64,000 bases of DNA. Origin: Marsupella aquatica. Lineage: Eukaryota; Marchantiophyta. A program made the position numbers and the translations under genes. The stretch is taken from assembly GCA_973895155.1 (NCBI GenBank), contig OZ316893.1:23374001-23438000 (forward strand). The letters are read 5' to 3'. Below the pieces are notes generated by a model. It was given only the letters and a program-made list of their open reading frames with translations. It had not been told where the DNA came from and did not search any database. Shown piece by piece: positions 36,641 to 48,725 of the stretch (the stretch's first letter is position 1; the number at the start of each line of letters is the position of its first letter).

Positions 36641-39418
36641 ACAGACCTCACCTTGACATCCTTCCCTCACCCTTGACATCTTTTGTATTTGTTGTCTTTT
36701 GTATTTCAAGTGCATTTTGAATACTGTATATGGCTAGAGTTTGCTAGCCAAAAGTGGAGTCCCAAAATTGAGTTTTGATGAACCAAATTCTGGCTTGCGA
36801 GGGGCTAACTTTCCCAGCTAAGTGGGGGTTTTCTACTCGTAAGAGTATATTTTCTCCAAATGGAATTGTTTCCTCGTAGCATGTTTCCTCGTAGCATGTT
36901 TCCTCGTAATACTCACATACTAGTAAACCCCGATACTAGTCAGCTGTCAATAAGGAGTTAGTAACTATTACTAAGACGATTGTTAGGGGAAGGCAAACTT
37001 TTGCAAGCTCTAAAATTAGTGTTAGTAACACCAACTACTCTAAACGAGGCAAAGTATAATCGTGAGCTAAAAATATCTACTGTAGGACTGTAGTCAGTGA
37101 GGGCTATTTTGGTGCCGGCCCTTTGTTCTTAGCTACTCTAGGTAACTTCCTAGCGGTAGCCGTAGACGTGAGTGCCTCAAAAGCTGCAATCTCGTCATCT
37201 GTAATAAGACAAGGAACAGTCTTATTTTGGCTTTGTTTTTATGGCCCGTCACAAGCGAAGAGGGTGGTGGAAGGAACCCCTTATCTGTTGCAGGATAGCA
37301 ACAGGGTCAGTTACTCGTCCTCCAATGATTCTCAATGAATTCTGCTGTACCCACTGGCCACTTCTAGAGGGGGGACCAAATCCACTTGTACATGCTTTCA
37401 TATGACTTCCACAGTAATGAAGTTAGTTAATGACAATCATATGAAAATTCCACAGTAGGGTTGGACTCTGTAAGTTGTTCAGCGGACTTGGCATCACCAT
37501 CAAAGACACCTCAAGGAAGGGAACAGTGGGTGTCAGTTGTTCTACAAAGGGCTCTGCAAGTTGGATGAGTTGGGCTTCAAACCCAAAGTGAAGTTTAAAT
37601 TGATATAGGAGTCTGTCGCTCTATAAAGAGGGACATTACAATGTATAACTACTATGTGATGAGTTGAACAAAGTTTATTTTTTCGATGTTTAGAAGGGCA
37701 CCAACGACCCAAAACTCCTTCAAAGAGTACATAGAATGGGTGACATTTTTATTTTTTCTACTTTAATTAATTTTCCATGCAATTTACTTGGGCCATCGGT
37801 TTTCAATCCGAGATTTGCAAGAATATTGGGGCAACATCTGAAAGAAAAACCTTATGATACAATGTGGGACTTAGAGTGTTCTCCGTTGTAGCTTTTAGAG
37901 CAGGAGTAATATAATATCGTGACACTGGAGCTTAATAATTAAAAAGTCAAATGAAACAAACTAATTTCTGGTCTATGCAAGCTTATGAAGAGATCGTGTC
38001 ATTTTGTTATTTGTTTAATAATAGCATGTGCCCCTTTAATAGTGTACAAGCAATAGTTCATTAATTCTCAGGAGGTGGGAGAGTTGGAAACTGACGCTTT
38101 TGTAAAGAGATATATGCTTGATGGGCCCTCTGGTGAACCTTTTTTACCTGATGGGCCCCTAGGTAACTATTTTTACCAAGTAGGACCCCTCTTAATGACC
38201 AGTACACCTGTTCTTGTGTGGTGCCTACACCTGTCCTTGTGTGGTGCCTACTATGTATGGTGACTCCAAGCAAACTGCATAGTTGAACCGTGCGATCACC
38301 CTTGCATGATCGACCGAGAAACCATGGAGATGATTCGAGAGAAATCGTGAAAAGAGACTGCCCTTATCAAAACTATGATTTGAAGACAATATACATTATG
38401 TCTTCGGATTCAATGGGTTAATGTCTGAAGACTCAATGTATTATGTCTTCCCGTGTTTCAAGGTTTAGGGTTTAGGGTGTACCCTGACACCTTTGGGTCT
38501 GTCTTCTTTTGAAATTGTTTGTATGCATTGCACAGGGAGTATTACCATTTTTTGAACGCAATTGTCAATCATTTGCCAATTTTTGTTGTGGCGGCACCCT
38601 TACTTTGTTGTTTTGCTACCCTACTCTTCAGGCACCCTTACTTTGTTCTTACCAGGGTTTCCAAGAGGTATTTGCTTGATCAACCCTCAAAATGAAAGTT
38701 GTTACTTGATAGACCCCCTGAGATCTATCAACGGTCCAGATCTGAGTTTGAAATGTCCATCAATGGTCCAGATTGGAGAAAAGTATGGAGACTTGGAGAG
38801 GGTTGATTAGCTACTAAGCATATTCTCGTATTTCCAACCTAGCATAGATTGTTTGTCCCGTTCATTTCATCATTTGGTCGGTGCCGTGCTAGTGTTCTAC
38901 AGTAGTGCTGTGCGGATCGTGTCGGTCGAATACTCGAATATGCGTCCTTCCCAAATTCTAAATTAGAGTGGGTGAGAACTGAACTTAGAAAAGCACAGAG
39001 AACTTACTCACAATTACGCGTTTCGAATCGAATCTACCTCGAGGAATGCGCCCGTCAGCTGCTCTGCTAGGCGCACCACAGGACGGTGCAGCCCACGATC
39101 GTCCTCGCCAATCGGCCCAATCCTGTCCCCTCTTCCCTCCCGTCCAGATTCCACCTTCCCCAGAGCTTCACTCCCCTCGCCCTCCCAGATTGGATCGACT
39201 CCGTCGTCAACAGAAGTCACGCTTCGGTTCTGTAAATCAATTTCATGATTACTCACCAGCAGTACTGTACAGTGGTCAGCAAGCAATGTGTTTCTGCAGC
39301 CCGATCCTGATCCGATCATTGGAATCGTGCCACCCTGCCTGCGTTTGCCCTGCCCCCACCGCCCCACCCCGATCGGTCTGACTCCCGGCCGTAAAGTCAG
39401 GGGCCCGCCCCGCTCCAT

Positions 39419-39427
39419 ATATATAAA
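39419..39427 (+). promoter_or_regulatory. TATA box of the ASR gene
   Basis: ATATATAAA lies about 250 bp upstream of the ATG at 39674, in an otherwise GC-rich stretch with no competing TATA. It implies a transcription start near 39450 and a leader of about 220 nt. I see no ACGTG-core ABRE in the immediate upstream sequence. Confidence 0.55.
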
Positions 39428-39673
39428 ACTCTCGAGGCGGGCCCTTTGGTGACACATCGTTTTGACACATAGATCAGTTTTCTCATAACGGATTGAACTG
39501 CCAAAACGCTTTTCTGAATTTCCCAATTTGTTGTACTCCGTTTTCGGAGAGGAGGAGCGAGTCATCGACCTGCATTGCTGAATTGTACCTTTGATTACTT
39601 CCCCGAGGCTCCATCGATTACGCTGTGAGAGTGTGGGACTGAGAGAGGTCGGAGGCAAAGCCAATCTACAATC

Positions 39674-41026
39674 ATGTCGGACGAGTATGGGCGCAACGAG
39701 CGACACCACCATCAACGTAGGGAGAATGAGGATGAGTATGGTGCACCTCCGCCCCGACGCAACGAGGAGTCGGAGTACGGCTACCAGCAGCCGCCCCGGC
39801 GGAACGAGGAGTCGGAGTATGGCTACCAGCAGCCACCCCGGCGGAACGAGGAGTCGGAGTATGGCTACCAGCAGCCGCCCCGGCGGAACGAGGAGTCGGA
39901 GTATGGCTACCAGCAGCCTCCCCGACGCCAATCCGAGTATGAAGGCGAGGAGGGAGGCTACGGAAATCGCCCGCCAAGGCACCAGGAGGGCGGGTACAGC
40001 GAGGGGGGATACTCGCAGGGTGGGTATGGAGGTGGCAGACCAGTCGTGGAGACAGCAACTTATCAGCAGACCTATGAGACTGATCAAGGTATCGCCACCA
40101 GCAAAGTAGAGGTGACGAAACACAAGCGGGAGGAGGAAGTCGCCGGACTTGGAGGATTGGCCGCTGGCGCCTATGCACTGGTATGAAAATCATTGTGGCT
40201 TCATCCTTTCGATCGACTGCATTTTATCAAAATTTGCTCATTCATCGTGCATGGAACTGTTCGATAGTCGACTGTGATTGTGAGGGACTGCATAAGACAA
40301 TCAGATCTGGAAACGCTGTCGTGCATTATGACCGATGATTGCGTTCAAAAGTAATTGTGTGAAGCTAGAAGTGTAATGCGGCACACATCTTTGTTCTAGT
40401 CTGCGACTTTGTGTTGTACAGCAGGGTGTGGAATGATGTGCACATCAATTCATCGGTCCTTGAGTTCAGTCAAGTCATTCAAATTGGATCGGCGTGGTTC
40501 GATCGTGCATGTGGATACGACTATGGATAAAAGGGCCTGGACTCTGTTCGGACCAGTAGTTTAGTGCATTTTCCCTGTGACTTGCTCTCTTTATTTCCTT
40601 GCAGGAACAAAATCAATTCTGGGTTTTAGATTTTTGTTGTCCCTTCGTTCCCCTGATCGCACTATTCAGAGAGATTATTTCTCTGCTGTTTCTATCAGTT
40701 CTTTCACGAACTTAGCTCTGCTGTGGATCCGCCTTTAAAGATACTGTATAATTGTGTCTGCTCAGTTGAAGTTGTTTAACGTTTAATTGACAACTGTTCT
40801 GTTAACTGTCTGCTTGCAGTATGAGGCTCATGAGGCGAAGACGGATCCTGAGCATGCCGGCAGGCACAAATTAGAGGCCGAGATTGCGGGGGCAGGGGCG
40901 CTGGGAGCTGGGGGATTTGCAATTTACGAGCACCACGAGAAGAAGGAATCAAAGGAGCAGCTGGAGGATTACGAGGACAAACTGACCGAGCAGTCGGGAG
41001 AGAAGAAGCACGGTTGGTTTGGTTAA
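39674..41026 (+). CDS. ABA/WDS-domain (ASR, abscisic stress ripening) protein with N-terminal tandem repeats
   Basis: Two exons: 39674-40180 and 40820-41026, joined in phase 0 (donor CTG|GTATGA, acceptor TTGCAG|TATGAG), giving 237 residues. The spliced C-terminal part is a textbook ABA/WDS domain from about residue 148: KHKREEEVAGLGGLAAGAYAL, then YEAHEAKTDPEHAGRHKLE, AEIAGAGALGAGGFAIYEHH and EKKESKEQ. Single-intron structure with the break inside this domain is typical of ASR genes. ASR proteins are small, hydrophilic, largely disordered, zinc-responsive, dehydration- and ABA-induced, and act as chaperone or DNA-binding factors in cytosol and nucleus. The N-terminus is unusual: RNERHHHQ then four near-identical 14-residue units NEESEYGYQQPPRR (residues 30-85) and a Gly/Tyr-rich GGYSEGGYSQGGYGGG stretch. 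The intron is 639 bp. Confidence 0.93.
39761..39928 (+). repeat. Coding minisatellite, 42 bp x 4
   Basis: Four head-to-tail units beginning AACGAGGAGTCGGAGTA encode NEESEYGYQQPPRR each time. DNA identity between units is very high with only silent changes (TAC/TAT, CCG/CCA, CGG/CGA), so the array is homogenised and likely length-variable. It also generates long open frames on the opposite strand, which are not called. Confidence 0.95.
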
Positions 41027-41249
41027 AAAGGATTAACTACCACACCTCAAGCGGAGCCAACGGAACTAAAGTGAGGAGAGTCTCTGTGTTTTGTACAGAT
41101 CTTGCAGGGAAGGATCAGCCTTCGTCTCTGCATGCAGCATAGTGAAGTTCAAGGCTTCTGCCACCATGGGAATTGGACTCGGAAGTTACTCTAGCTAGTA
41201 GTAGAGGACTCGGATCTGAAAGGCTTGGCCCTATGGGTATTTGAGAAGC

Positions 41250-41255
41250 AATAAA
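41250..41255 (+). terminator. Polyadenylation signal of the ASR gene
   Basis: AATAAA lies 224 bp past the ASR stop codon, at a plausible distance for a plant 3'-UTR. Confidence 0.5.
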
Positions 41256-41524
41256 ACTCGTCACCTTGACAGAGTCTTTTTCCAAATCTGGTTTTGAGTT
41301 ACAATTTTGTCACTTCTGTCGCGCCCGCGGCTGAATTGTTCTGGGCTTATGGGCGGATCGAATCAAGCATGTTCTGTATCGCAAGCTGATTATAGACGAG
41401 TCGATCGACGAGTCGATCGCGAGCGAGCTGCCCAACTCAAGACGTTCCCTGTCTACGGAGGGAGTTTGGATGTTGAGCTGCATTGTGATTCCGTGTGTTC
41501 GATGTTGTCAATGATGATTACAAA

Positions 41525-41910
41525 AGCGCTGAACTCTATCTACATCGGGACATGTGTCCATGACAACCTGACGACCGTAAAGAGTGAAGTCACTCCTTGA
41601 GTTTACTCGTTTAGCCTTTTTGATTACTCTGCGCTGAATTTTTCATCGGGACATGACGTTGTTGATGACAACGTGATGACCGTAAAAGTGGAGTTCAACT
41701 TCTTGATGTTACTCGTTGAACGATTTTGATGTCCCTGTATTTAATCATGTCAAAGATAATGACTCGTGCCCTGAACTCTGCATCCGGACATGTGCCCATG
41801 AGAACGTTACGACCGTGAAAAGCGCTGAACTCTGCATCCGGACATGTGCCCACGAGAACGATACGACCGCAAAGAGTGGTGTCCGACTCCTTGTTTTCAC
41901 TCGTTGAGCG
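41525..41910. repeat. Degenerate tandem repeat, best pair 54-bp period
   Basis: CTGAACTCTGCATCCGGACA is followed in both copies by TGTGCCCA(T/C)GAGAACG and ACGACCG (41771 and 41825). Older, more diverged relatives sit near 41530 and 41645 (CATCGGGACATG, GACGACCGTAAA). Confidence 0.8.
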
Positions 41911-43273
41911 TGTTTTCGGTTCTCTTGTGCATTACACTGTCATCACTAGATGATCTTGTTCTAAATTACAAAGAACTCGAAGCGCCGGCGCTTCAAGTCG
42001 ATGAATCGATCTTGCTGACGTATTCTACCACGATAATGTTTCAATACGCTCTGAATCTATCCATCTTAAACCTCAATGCACAAGGTCATGCGTGATGATT
42101 TTGCTGCTAAAGAACGACGTCCGAAGATTGTTTTCAAAGCGAAAAAAATTACGCGACTTGAAGAGGACGTCCCCCGCCTGACAACGCCCTTCTAAACTAT
42201 GGCCCACTGTTTTATCTCTTACTGATGAAGCAAATTTCTGTAGTCACTTCATTCATAATCACTGATCGACTTGAACACTTAACATTCCTGTTTCAGGATA
42301 TCTGTGACAGTGATTTTTGTGACGTTTTCGTCAGTTTGCTGCAAATTCAAGTCATTCTCGTTCCCTGATAATCACTAATGTGCACCGCTTCTTCACCTCT
42401 TGCCGTCACAATGAAGCACACGCTAAGTATTCAATCGCACATACCACCGCACCGATAAACTCCCCCTTTCACTCATTGCCCAGCAGGAATATTTAAGTGT
42501 TCCATCACTGTCTCAAAGCAATCTAAATGGATGCGAAGGCACCGACTCAATCGAAGGTGTGAGAATTCGATTCAATTCCCGACAATTAGACAAAGTCGAG
42601 TTGTACAGTTCTCATCTGCATCACTTTTCACGATAAGAGGAGTAGGCCACAGAATACACCAACACAGAAACCTTGAATGTAGAAATACTCTCAGTTCACC
42701 AATTTGTACATCATCAATTCCCTAAGTTGAACAGTAAGAGATTGTACTCCATATGCTAATAAATGCTGATCCTTAATCATTCTGATCCTCTGTTGTGAAT
42801 GAGTGCATTGTTTCCCGAGATCTCTACCGCCCTAAATGCCGGTGAGGAGGGAGGGACGGGATACTTGAATCTTGAGGTTTAGGTCATTGACTACAGGGTG
42901 GTTGCTTGAAGATTAGCAAAGCTTCTCGTCCCTCCCCTCCTCAGCGGACTGTTGCTGCCGGACATCGTGCATTGGGGGTGAATTTCGGGGGCACCTCGAT
43001 AGTCAATCCTCCTTGTGATTGGAACCGGGAAGAGAGATCACTCGAGAACACATTCCCCATTAGGCATCATTCCCTCCATGAGGTCGGACAACGAGCACTC
43101 GAATCCGCTTGTCCAATAATCAACACTCTTCGTACTTCTCTACCCGTTACCTATTCGTCGTGAGACGCCGCATTCAGAGATCAGAGTCACTCAAGTGCTG
43201 GACAACGGCAGACGAGCATCGTCAGCGGCTCCATTATGGATTTTGATCTAGCTGCATTGATGCACGATCTAGC

Positions 43274-45047
43274 TCAGAAAGTGTCACAATCGGATGGAAG
43301 CCCTGCAGCAGACACCTCGGCGAGCCGGTGGTTCCAGGGATTAACGCCGACATACTGGAGGGGATGCGTAGTTTCATTCCAGGTGCGAACCAACTCCATC
43401 GACGACAGATCTTTGTGTTGAAATCCCATATATGCCAGGACTTGGTTGTCGGCGAAGTTGAAAGCTCTGTTGAAGTTCTCCATACACTCCTCGTAGGAGT
43501 ACCTGGGATTGGTGCCGCCATTGCAAGGAGCGCATCCGGTGAAGTGCGTGACGAACGGCCACCTGCAATCGCCCAAGCCCGGATGGTACCTGGACATGTA
43601 CTTCTCGTAGTTTGGCACGATATCGACCCAGTAACCGTGGAGCTTGTACTCCCTCTCGATCAGCTTGACCTTGTCCATGACCTCTTTGTCCGATAGCATT
43701 ACGTACATGAGAGCAGACTGGTCGTCCGCCGGGGAAGGATCTCTGTTGGTGAGAAACGAAGCGAGGAACTTGCCTGCCTCGGCTCGGATCTTCCCCAGAG
43801 GTCCCAAGGGAGACCACTTGTCGATTAGATCGAGACTCCATTGACAGTTCCGGATGAGAAAGACCCCGTCGTTGACTGCCACCCAGTCCTTCTTCACCAA
43901 GCCATCCATCCAACTCCACAACACCATGTTGTACTCACCGTAGTTGTGGAAGGGGATCTCGAACAGCATGTCGGTGAAAACAGCATCACTGTCCATCCAA
44001 ATCAGCCACTCCGTTTCGGGATGTGATAACATTAGGCTGCGAATGATGGGCAGCTTTGACCACACACCTGTGAACTTGGGGTCCAGAAACAAGAAATTGT
44101 TGAAAATCTCAAAATTGTGAATCCGTGCATAGTCTATCTTGTTCTTGAGAGCTTTGAGGTGGAAGTGGTCTCCTCCTGCATGGTCGCAAGGACTTGGTTG
44201 GGATCCCGTGATCAGCAATACACGAGGTTTTGCATCTTCTGTCGTCTTCATGCGAGGGTTCTCGTCCAGCCAACCCCTCCGCTGTTGGTCCCAATCTTTG
44301 ATGGGGACTGGTCCCAGGAGGTGGGGAGTTTTTGTGAAAAAACGGTCCCCTTCCACCCACGTCTCTACCTCTTCCTCAATTTGCAGCTCGTCGTCGACCT
44401 GTAGCAATGCAAGCGCGAACGATTTTCAGATGTGGAAGTCAGGTTGGCCGTGAAGTGGTTTCCCCCTCCCACAAGCTAAATTGCAAGCATTTGTCAACTC
44501 CTAGGATGTTCTAGGAAACAAAGCGGACACCACTTATAAGCAGACCTCTCAAAATCGTTCAGATGTCTTCCAAAATCGACACATTTGATAGAAACCTTTG
44601 TAGAGAGGAGGGAGACTTTGGGTCCTTTGTTTCTGTCTGTAGAATACCATCTACTCTGAACGAGTTCGGATTTCCATAATTAAAAGCATTCACGCAAGGA
44701 AATTTTCTACATACAAATACTGTCAACATTAATTCCTAATAGCTTCGGGAAATAATCGCCGGACTGACTAATGATATTTTCTCCAAGAGCCGCCATTTGT
44801 AGACAATCACCTGGAGCAGCTCGCGATCGGTGGAGTCATGTTGTGCCAAGCTCTTTTGGAAACTAGATGTCGAGTGCAGCTCGAGGTTGATCCGCTCAAG
44901 ATCGTCTGGCAGCTGCGTGGATGCATTGGCCGTAGCTGCAATGAAATGTTGACTCACGAGAGCATACTGGAGCGAGACAGTGATCCATAAGACGCAGCAC
45001 ACTCTGTTACAAAGGCACCCGCTGAACAGCCTCACAGTCTTCTCCAT
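43274..45047 (-). CDS. GT34 glycosyltransferase (galactosyl/xylosyltransferase, GMA12/MNN10 family)
   Basis: Two exons on the minus strand: 45047-44811 (79 codons) and 44398-43274 (374 codons and stop), phase 0, donor CTCCAG|GTGATT, acceptor GCTACAG|GTCGAC; total 453 residues, normal for the family. Exon 1 supplies a type II anchor: short basic N-terminus, CLCNRVCC, then a hydrophobic segment (about residues 15-33), implying Golgi location with a lumenal catalytic domain. Exon 2 carries the GT34 core: GPVPIKDWDQQRRGWL, KPRVLLITGSQPSPC, GDHFHLKALKNKIDYARIH, DPKFTGVWSKLPIIRSLMLS, the DxD motif in IWMDSDAVFTDM (D215/D217), NDGVFLIRNCQWSLDL, ADDQSALMYVM, HGYWVDIV, YHPGLGDCRWPFVTHFTGC, and NETTHPLQ. 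GT34 enzymes add xylose to xyloglucan or galactose to mannan. WSKLPIIR and GVFLIRNCQWS resemble the galactomannan/MUCI10-like side, but the substrate cannot be decided here. Confidence 0.93.
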
Positions 45048-46200
45048 CTTCGTCTCACTAACGATCCAGCTCCTTCAAACGTTAAAAGCTAGCTCTCTCT
45101 GAAGCTCAGCATCACTCCCGAACAAGAGCTGAAGTTTCTGGATCGATCACTCCCATACAAACATTATCTCATCTGGCAAGAACCACTACTGATGAGTTTC
45201 GTAGAGCTCGAAGACAATCTCGATGGTCTGCAGGTCCTTGATTACCTGGCCAGCAGCCCACCGAAAGCCCACTACCCTCCAGATCGCAATGCTAAACAAT
45301 CCTACCTTCCTTCAACTTCTAGCCGACAACTCTTGTCAACTAGACGACCTCAAGGATTTGGCAGTGAGCCGGCATTGATGCGCATGATCGCCACCCAGCT
45401 GCTCTGTTGTTCCTCCTGCTGCTGCAGATTGATGAGAATCACCTTCACGAGAAAAACGAACTTGATCGATCGATGAATGAGCTGTTTTTGTGTGGAGTTT
45501 TCAATCGACAGTGCAACTGTTGAGCAGAGGGAATGTGCTCGAGACAAGTGAGCTGTGAGCACAGAGGCCGAGTAGACGACAAATTGTGCTCAAGGTGAGT
45601 GAGCAGTGAGGGTGATCTGGGGCGAAGCTTATGTGAGATCGCTGAGTTCTATATTTGCCATAAAAGAATTCTCTCCAAGAAAAACGGAAGGTTCTCTGAG
45701 GCTTTGTCAGAATAGAGCTTTTAAAATAATGGTCGTTGAAGTTACTGCAGTAGGTAAGTGATTAAAGAACTTTCTGCTCAAGTCGTCTGGAAACTCTGGA
45801 AGGTGAAAATTTTGAACTGGCAGCTCGAGTCTCCTGGAACTCTGGATGGACGCGAATTGTGCGCACTGTTGCTCGAATTTTCAATCTGAACGTCCAGACT
45901 CAGGACTCCATAGCCTGACACTAACGAGAGTGCTCAGTGCTGGCTATTTCTGTACAGTGGTCCTTCAATTGCATCAAGCCGCCAGAGAGCTTCCTCTGAT
46001 GTCACGAACACGACTATGTGTGGAAAAAAGCGACTATTTGTGGAAAAAAGCTTTTTTTCTCTGGTCACGTGAATTTATTGATGACTGCCATAGTTATGAA
46101 TCGGAGTTCGTGGGTGTTCGTAGTTTGTGCCTTCTCTTTTTTGGTACCTCCAATGAGTCATCATTTACTACTTAATTACTCTCGGTGACTCAGTCCTTTC
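45048..46200. other. Upstream region of the GT34 gene
   Basis: No protein is recognised. It is GC-moderate and the probable promoter/5'-UTR of the minus-strand GT34 gene. The short plus-strand frames here (for example 45192-45476) have no family features. Confidence 0.5.
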
Positions 46201-46244
46201 TCCCAGCTTTGTAGAGCGTTAAGTAGGGGGGTCAATCATAGGGT

Positions 46245-46302
46245 ATATTGTACCACGTCAAATCCTTTACAGTAAATCCTTGTTTGCAACGTGGTACAAT
46301 AT
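46245..46302. repeat. Perfect 14-bp inverted repeat with 30-nt loop
   Basis: ATATTGTACCACGT (46245-46258) and ACGTGGTACAATAT (46289-46302) are exact reverse complements. Each arm contains the palindromic-looking CACGT/ACGTG core. It could be a relic of a tiny foldback element or a stable hairpin. Confidence 0.95.
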
Positions 46303-47439
46303 CAATATTCAAAAAATTAGTAAAACAAAGAATACACTTTGTTACAGCAAAATAAAACCAAATACCTGCCTCCCAAAAAATCGAACTCTCAGGTCAGGTC
46401 AGGTGGAGCCTTGTTTAAATAGTGGGCCATAGTGCATTCTAGTGGAGTGCGCCCGGGGCATTGTATTCAAGTTTTGACTCCTGGCAGCATCTCATTGCCT
46501 GCCTAATGATTGGATTTTAAAGAGTGTGCAACATGGAGTATGGGTTTGGCCATTCCAAAAGAGAGTTGTATATCCACATAATATCCAAATTATTTTGTTA
46601 TAGAAATGTATCTATATCAAATTCACAAGCGTTTTGAATATGACCTCCAGTTTGCATTAGATGTATATGTCTTTAGTGTCAATGTGACTCATTGCATATC
46701 AAATTTTAGGTGCACATTATTGATGGGTGTCCTAGCAACTACACCAAACAGATGTAGAACTTTGCACTAATCTATTATACCTTAAATAAACATCAAAATG
46801 ACCCAAAATGATTTTTGTGATGAGGGTGCTAAGTTGCACCTTCAGGTCCATCTCTTGCTTACCAGAAATGTCAACATGATAGAACAACAAGGGATGCTTC
46901 TCACCACAATTATAAATTTTCATAAAACAGACCTTGAGAATCAAGATGCATTCATACAAAGTCAATAGTAAGTTGTCATTCATGATATTAAGTGGTTCAT
47001 GCACCATCAGTCTTAGTATCCACCCCCCCCCTTTCCAACAACAAGAAACTGTGGATAGGGTTTTTGTTTAGAAAATGGCAAAGAAATGGATGAAGTATGG
47101 AATGTTGTGTGTGAATGAACCTGCTACAGGTTTATGCAGCTATATGGCTAATTTATACTTCTATCTGTTGTGCTCCATTTGTATTATTCAGATTTTGAAT
47201 CTAGTGTGGCACCTCTCTTAATGTTTGTAATCTTTTCTACCTTAGATATCTTCTTCCCCACTAAGTTATGCTTTCAATTTTCTGCAACCAATCCCTTGAG
47301 AAAATTTCAAGGAATTTGTACCATTTGAGAGAGATTCTATCTACTCTCATGAGTGAGAGAAAGAAATAATTGTAAGCACTGCGGACTCCTTGTATTTTAC
47401 TCAACATGTTATATTGTGTACTATTTAATGGTTTTGACT

Positions 47440-48325
47440 AACCCAATGCATGTGCATTGCACAAAAGCTGTTGAGGTGAAAAAAGATCTCGAGGCAAAAA
47501 GAGGATGACAGTATGTAAACAGTTGCCAATGAGAGAAAAAGATGTTGAGGTGAAAAGTGTGAAAAAGTTGTCAATGAGAGAAAAAGATGTCGAGATGAAA
47601 AAAAAGTTGTCGATGAGATTAAAAGATCTTGAGACTAAAAAATGTCAAAGTGAAACAAATATGTTGAGGAGAGAAAAGATGACAAGGTGAAAAAAAGATG
47701 TAAAGATGATAAAACATGTCAAGGAGAGAAAAGATGGCAAGGTGAAAAAAAGATGTAAAGATGATAAAACATGTCGGGGAGAGAAAAGATGTCGTGGTGA
47801 GGTAAAATTCTTAATATTTTAAATATAGTTGCATATAAGGGGCAGGAAAATACAAAATTATCTCACTTTATCCCCTTCTTTGTTTTTCCCTACTATTTTC
47901 ATTCTCCTCTTCCTCAAATTTGGTTCCTTGTTTTCCTTTTTCTGGCCCTCCCCCCTTTTGTCCTCCATGCCAATTTCTCCCTATCTTCTCCCTGATCTTT
48001 GGATAGTGTTTTATCTTTATGAGAGTATAATAAGTGCACCCTTGTAAAGTTGTAGTCCCCATAAAAACCTTACTACAATTCATAATTGTATTTTCAAGTA
48101 CAATGGTTCTTGTTCTCAGTTTTGTTATTGGAATGTCATTCTATCTTTATGTGTACCTTGGTCCATAGTGTAACTATTTCATACATCCTTCCTATTTTTA
48201 ATGAATAATCAAACGGTTACAAATAATCACCCAAATGATCTAATGGCTGTCATTCATTCCCACCCAAAATGCGTATTGTAACGGGACAAAAGCAAAAATG
48301 AACAAGATTCAATATTATATATGTG
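47440..48325 (+). repeat. Dispersed repeat family, copy 2
   Basis: The plus strand matches the minus strand of 35735-36640. The first third (47465-47800) is a purine-rich run of GAGAAAAGATG-CGAGGTGAAAA-like units. The middle has GGGGCAGGAAAATACAAAAT and TATCTCACTTTATCCC. The far end has GTTACAAATAATCACCCAAA, TGATCTAATGGCTGTCATTC and CCACCCAAAATGCGTATTGT. Opposite orientation means two independent insertions, not the two ends of one retrotransposon. Confidence 0.7.
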
Positions 48326-48530
48326 GATTAATTTGAGTGACCTCAAACAAGTGAGGATCTCTACATTTATACATAGCTTTTCATTACCTTTGTATCATTG
48401 AGTTATACTTTCCTGGTTATTAAGGCAAGTGAGTATATATACCTCATGTGCATAACTCTTTGGGTCAAGGTTTGGTAGCTTTGTATGATTACTTACTTTT
48501 CCTTGTCATAATGGATGTATGGGCTATTCT

Positions 48531-48725
48531 ACTCTTGTATCCTATCACTCTCTAGGGATATACTTGGTGGCCACCCTAAGAGAAACAGTTTAGGTTGAGT
48601 TATTGAGCCTTGGAAAAGTTTCTCTCTACTTTTGTATCCTATCACTCTCTAGGATTTACTTGGTGGACACCCTAACGGAGAAGTTCACGTTGAGTTATTG
48701 AGCCTTGGAAAAGTTAAGGTTGAGT
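48531..48725. repeat. Tandem duplication, period 97 bp
   Basis: ACTCTTGTATCCTATCACTC at 48531 and ACTTTTGTATCCTATCACTC at 48628. Both copies continue with CTTGGTGG-CACCCTAA and GTTGAGTTATTGAGCCTTGG. Confidence 0.9.

Larger units (their letters stand above)
31961..39400. other. Transposon- and repeat-rich intergenic DNA
   Basis: No host gene is recognised. The separately listed elements inside it are a TIR-bearing element at 32770-34430, a 63-bp tandem duplication at 34874-34999, and one copy of an inverted dispersed repeat at about 35735-36640. It also has the words TGCTTGATGG/GCTTGATGGGCCC near 35560, 38110 and 38670, and a C-run near 36221-36231. From about 39010 the sequence becomes GC-rich and is the likely promoter region of the ASR gene. 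Confidence 0.5.
41027..43273. other. Intergenic region between ASR and the GT34 gene, with tandem repeats
   Basis: After the ASR 3'-UTR (to about 41280) come diverged repeats of a GAACTCT...ACATGTGCCCATGA...ACGACCGTAAAGAG unit near 41525-41910. The clearest pair, CTGAACTCTGCATCCGGACA at 41771 and 41825, has period 54 bp. The remainder to 43273 contains only short frames and the 3' flank of the minus-strand GT34 gene. Confidence 0.6.

Noticed and set aside
39591-40109. Second plus-strand frame through the ASR repeat (RSRSMATSS-like repeats)
   Set aside because: The 42-bp repeat is open in several frames. Only the frame at 39674 joins the ABA/WDS exon.
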